Assembly: GCA_030148325.1 (NCBI GenBank)
Contig: JASBTR010000022.1
Location: 1-34,934, forward strand
Direction of reading: 5' to 3'
From: Gammaproteobacteria bacterium
GTDB taxonomy: Bacteria > Pseudomonadota > Gammaproteobacteria > UBA6429 > Thiohalophilaceae
DNA: 34,934 bases
In this document: piece after piece, positions 32,592 to 34,934 of the stretch
Layout: every line of letters begins with the position of its first letter
Numbering within the stretch: position 1 is the stretch's first letter
The notes under the pieces: generated by a model
The model's input: only the letters and a program-made list of their open reading frames with translations
What the model was told of the DNA's origin: nothing
The model's database searches: none
Program-made: the position numbers and the translations under genes

Positions 32592-33464
32592 ATGAAAAAA
32601 ATTAGAAAAGCCATCTTTCCTGTAGCGGGCCTGGGTACCCGCTTTCTTCCCGCCACCAAGGCGAATGCCAAGGAAATGTTACCGGTAGTTGATAAACCGC
32701 TGATTCAATATGCCGTTGAAGAGGCGATTGAAGCAGGCATAGATCAGCTCATATTTATTACCGGCCGCAACAAGAATTCCATCATGGATCATTTTGACAA
32801 GGCCTATGAACTTGAGACTGAACTGGAAGCGCGAGGTAAGGATAAATTGCTGGAACTGGTGCGTAATATCGTACCCGGCCATGTGTCCTGCATTTTTATC
32901 CGCCAGGCGGAAGCGCTAGGCCTGGGACATGCCGTTCTGTGCGCCCAGCCGGCGGTGGATCAGGAACCTTTTGCGGTTATTCTGGCCGATGATCTGATCG
33001 ACGGCAATGGCAAGAGTTCGCTGGCGCAAATGGTGGAACAGTATGAAAGTCATGGCAGCAGTATTGTTGGGGTGGAAAACGTCGAGCCGAAAGACACTGA
33101 CAAATACGGTATCGTCAAGGTAACCGAGATTGAACCTGCCGTTTCGAAGGTCGAGACCATTGTTGAGAAACCGCTTCCGTCTGAAGCCCCGTCGACATTG
33201 GCCGTTGTTGGCCGTTATATTCTGACTCCGCGGATCATGCAATTGCTGAACACCACCGGCAGGGGCGCAGGCGGTGAAATCCAGCTTACCGATGCGATTG
33301 CCAAGCTACTGGATCTGGAACGGGTTCTGGCCTACGAATTTACCGGCAAACGCTATGATTGTGGCAGCAAGCTGGGTTACCTTGAAGCAACGGTGGAATT
33401 TGCCCTGAAGCACCCGGAGCTAAAAGATGATTTCAGAGAATATCTGAACAATTTGAAACCCTGA
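32592..33464 (+). CDS. galU: UTP-glucose-1-phosphate uridylyltransferase
   Basis: This 290-residue enzyme makes UDP-glucose for cell-surface polysaccharides. The nucleotide-binding signature [33 protein letters not shown] lies at about 14-46 (named by its ends), the ADDLIDG metal-binding region near 135, and the sugar-binding IVEKP and GEIQLTDAI further on. The length is typical. ATG 32592 gives the family N-terminus [13 protein letters not shown]. The ribosome-binding sequence is weak (GGTAG). It is flanked by a MITE-like repeat upstream and a bidirectional terminator downstream. With manC it is the second sugar-nucleotide gene in the window. Confidence 0.97.
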   Translation: MKKIRKAIFPVAGLGTRFLPATKANAKEMLPVVDKPLIQYAVEEAIEAGIDQLIFITGRNKNSIMDHFDKAYELETELEARGKDKLLELVRNIVPGHVSCIFIRQAEALGLGHAVLCAQPAVDQEPFAVILADDLIDGNGKSSLAQMVEQYESHGSSIVGVENVEPKDTDKYGIVKVTEIEPAVSKVETIVEKPLPSEAPSTLAVVGRYILTPRIMQLLNTTGRGAGGEIQLTDAIAKLLDLERVLAYEFTGKRYDCGSKLGYLEATVEFALKHPELKDDFREYLNNLKP

Positions 33465-33518
33465 GTCAGGTGCTGAGTTAATACCCGCATCTGGGTCAGT
33501 GAGGATTCTCAGGCAGAA

Positions 33519-33543
33519 AAAAGCCCGCAAATTGCGGGCTTTT
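33519..33543. terminator. bidirectional terminator between galU and tRNA-Asn
   Basis: AAAAGCCCGC/GCGGGCTTTT (33519-33528 with 33534-33543, loop AAATT) is followed by T-rich sequence on the plus strand. It is preceded by six A on that strand, which give a T-run on the minus strand. It can therefore stop both galU and the minus-strand tRNA transcript. Confidence 0.9.
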
Positions 33544-33549
33544 CTGTTC

Positions 33550-33625
33550 TGGCTCCCCTGCCCGGGCTCGAACCAGGGACCCAATGATTAACAGTCATTT
33601 GCTCTACCAACTGAGCTACAGGGGA
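33550..33625 (-). tRNA. tRNA-Asn (anticodon GTT)
   Basis: This 76-base cloverleaf lies on the minus strand. The acceptor stem is TCCCCTG/CAGGGGA, the discriminator base is G, and the CCA end is encoded (33550-33552). The D arm contains GCTCAGTTGGTAGAGC. The anticodon stem AATGA/TCATT encloses the loop CTGTTAA with anticodon GTT (33590-33592), and the T arm has GGTTCGAGCC. The terminator at 33519-33543 follows. The pseudopilin gene lies 71 bases upstream on the same strand. Confidence 0.97.
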
Positions 33626-33696
33626 ATAGGCGCGAATTTTACTGACGCACTGCTCCCGGGTCAATAGCGGGGCTTAATAAAGTGATGTTTTTATGC

Positions 33697-34293
33697 CTAT
33701 TTTTCTGCCGGGCAGCGCAATGGACGGCCATCGGCACGGGTTCGACTGAAGCGAACGCGGCCGGTTTTGGACAGAATCAGTGCCCGCGCGGAATCTGCGT
33801 CCTGGTTGTAGCAAAGCGTAAAGGTACCATTGGTTTTGGTGATTCCGGTTGCCCGAAAGGCAATGAAATTTGACGATCGGAATGCCGCATAGTCCAGGTT
33901 AACTGGAGCTGGCAGCGCAGCTTTTGCAAATATAAGGGGTTCATTTTTATCTCGCTGCCGGTCGGGCAGCCGATCCTCGAATATAATCCAGCCCTGCCGC
34001 CAGTTGCCTGCCGTGGTGCAGTTTTGTTGATTCTGACTTTTGCATATAACCACAGGCGTTTCCCGTTTAACCGCTTCGCTGCGCGCCAGCGCCAGGCTTC
34101 GAGATAACAGGTTAATATTGCTGACAAGCCGGCTGTTGACCATATAACTTTGAAAGCTGGGAATACCAAAGCCGAAAAGAACGGAGGCGATGGCCATCGT
34201 CGTCAGGATATCCATCAGACTGGTGCCTTTACAGGCCGAGGCAAGGTGATGACCATGCGCAGATGCGCAGGCCGAGGTGTGTTTGACATCCAT
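33697..34293 (-). CDS. FimT/GspH-family type IV pseudopilin
   Basis: This 198-residue pseudopilin has a 23-residue leader ending in CKG, followed by the hydrophobic prepilin helix TSLMDILTTMAIASVLFGFGIPSF. The predicted prepilin peptidase cut is after Gly23. Mature position 1 is Thr rather than Phe, and position 5 is Asp (Asp28) where Glu is usual. The NSRLVSNINLLSRSLALARSEAVKRETPVVIC segment (about residues 53-84) is the FimT/GspH signature, and the C-terminal half is the globular domain. It would act in minor-pilin priming of type IV pili or in secretion. It stands alone, without other pilin genes. The start codon is preceded by GGGGG about seven bases away. Confidence 0.85.
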   Translation of the reverse strand: MDVKHTSACASAHGHHLASACKGTSLMDILTTMAIASVLFGFGIPSFQSYMVNSRLVSNINLLSRSLALARSEAVKRETPVVICKSQNQQNCTTAGNWRQGWIIFEDRLPDRQRDKNEPLIFAKAALPAPVNLDYAAFRSSNFIAFRATGITKTNGTFTLCYNQDADSARALILSKTGRVRFSRTRADGRPLRCPAEK

Positions 34294-34369
34294 GTCAGCC
34301 CCCGAGAAATGTGTTCAGGGAGATACTATATGAAACTAATGTGTAAAATATAAGGCAAAAAAAGCGTTT

Positions 34370-34934
34370 TTACTTGATTCCTTCCAGTCGATTCAACGCT
34401 TCATCCAGATTTGCCATGCTGGTAGCGAAGGACAGGCGCATGTAACCGGGGCTGCCAAAGGCTGAACCGGGTACCAGGGCCACGCCGATCTGTTCCAGCA
34501 GGTAGCTGGTGAGTTCAACGTCATCGTTAACCGGCAGTCGTTCAATCAGGCCGCTAATTTCAGGAAAGGCATAGAAGGTTCCCTGAGCGGGCAGACAGCT
34601 GACTCCTTCAATTCGGTTAAGCCGTTCCACCACATGGTCGTGACGTTTTTTGAAGGCTTTGAGCATGTCACTGACACAGGATTGTGGCCCTTCCAGTGCC
34701 GCCTGCGCGGCGACCTGGGAAATCGAAGTGGGGTTCGAGGTGCTTTGCGACTGTATTTTTTTCATCGCTTTAATCAGTAGCGCCGGTCCGGCGGCATAGC
34801 CGATGCGCCAGCCGGTCATGGAATAGGCCTTGGAGACGCCATTGAGTACCACAGTGCGTGCCTGTAACTCCGGGCAGACATTCAAAATATTATTAAAGCC
34901 CTCTTTGGTCCAGACAATATGTTCGTAGATGTCA
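34370..34934 (-). CDS. aspC: class I aspartate/aromatic aminotransferase, C-terminal part (cut by window)
   Basis: The minus-strand frame runs from the window edge to a TAA at 34370-34372, giving about 187 residues of a PLP-dependent class I aminotransferase. It begins DIYEHIVWTKEGFNN and continues to the PLP-lysine motif VLNGVSKAYSMTGWRIGYAAGP. Later SNPTSISQVAAQAALEGPQ and the C-terminal GSAFGSPGYMRLSFATS are typical of the bacterial aspartate aminotransferase Ib group. The start lies beyond 34934; the TTG at 34885 is only an internal codon. It makes aspartate from oxaloacetate and glutamate. No terminator is obvious before the pseudopilin gene 76 bases downstream. Confidence 0.93.
   Translation of the reverse strand, partial: DIYEHIVWTKEGFNNILNVCPELQARTVVLNGVSKAYSMTGWRIGYAAGPALLIKAMKKIQSQSTSNPTSISQVAAQAALEGPQSCVSDMLKAFKKRHDHVVERLNRIEGVSCLPAQGTFYAFPEISGLIERLPVNDDVELTSYLLEQIGVALVPGSAFGSPGYMRLSFATSMANLDEALNRLEGIK

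Overview
The window looks like a chromosomal segment of a gammaproteobacterium. The order mtaD, mtnA, gyrA, serC, pheA, hisC, tyrA, aroA, cmk, rpsA, ihfB matches the block known from pseudomonads and relatives. GyrA, RpsA, IhfB, LapA/LapB, GalU and the YbhGFSR-type exporter also read as gammaproteobacterial proteins. A full-length pyruvate:ferredoxin oxidoreductase and many short inverted repeats between genes suggest a free-living, facultatively anaerobic environmental lineage, perhaps related to sulfur oxidisers. That last assignment is inference.

Layout. 1-1471: the right part of a MITE-like repeat, an orphan SAM methyltransferase and a cold-shock protein on the minus strand. 1905-6931: a four-gene exporter operon (periplasmic adaptor, double-NBD ATPase, two ABC-2 permeases). 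7200-10829: nifJ. 11157-13773: the divergent mtaD/mtnA pair for methylthioadenosine salvage. 13925-26601: gyrA, then serC, serA, pheA, a mannose-1-phosphate guanylyltransferase, hisC, tyrA, aroA and cmk, which cover serine, Phe/Tyr, His and chorismate synthesis. 26679-28875: rpsA with a three-hairpin leader, then ihfB and a strong terminator. 29378-31567: lapA, lapB, pyrF. 31887-33464: a secreted ComEA-like HhH protein and galU. 33550-34934, minus strand: tRNA-Asn(GTT), an orphan FimT/GspH pseudopilin and the 3' part of an aspartate aminotransferase gene cut by the window edge.

The coding content is largely conserved and familiar; I see no defence island, prophage, CRISPR array or clearly new multi-gene system. 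The unusual layer is intergenic. At least five inverted-repeat families occupy most gene junctions, nest inside one another, provide a stop codon (mtaD), abut two start codons (mtaD, mtnA) and extend one coding region (tyrA). One family has arms related by a paired CC/GG to GG/CC swap that keeps each arm self-complementary. Other points are the rpsA autoregulatory-type leader, a degenerate/consensus ATP-site asymmetry in the exporter ATPase, short upstream ORFs apparently coupled to ybhG and lapB, and a repeated motif flanking nifJ.
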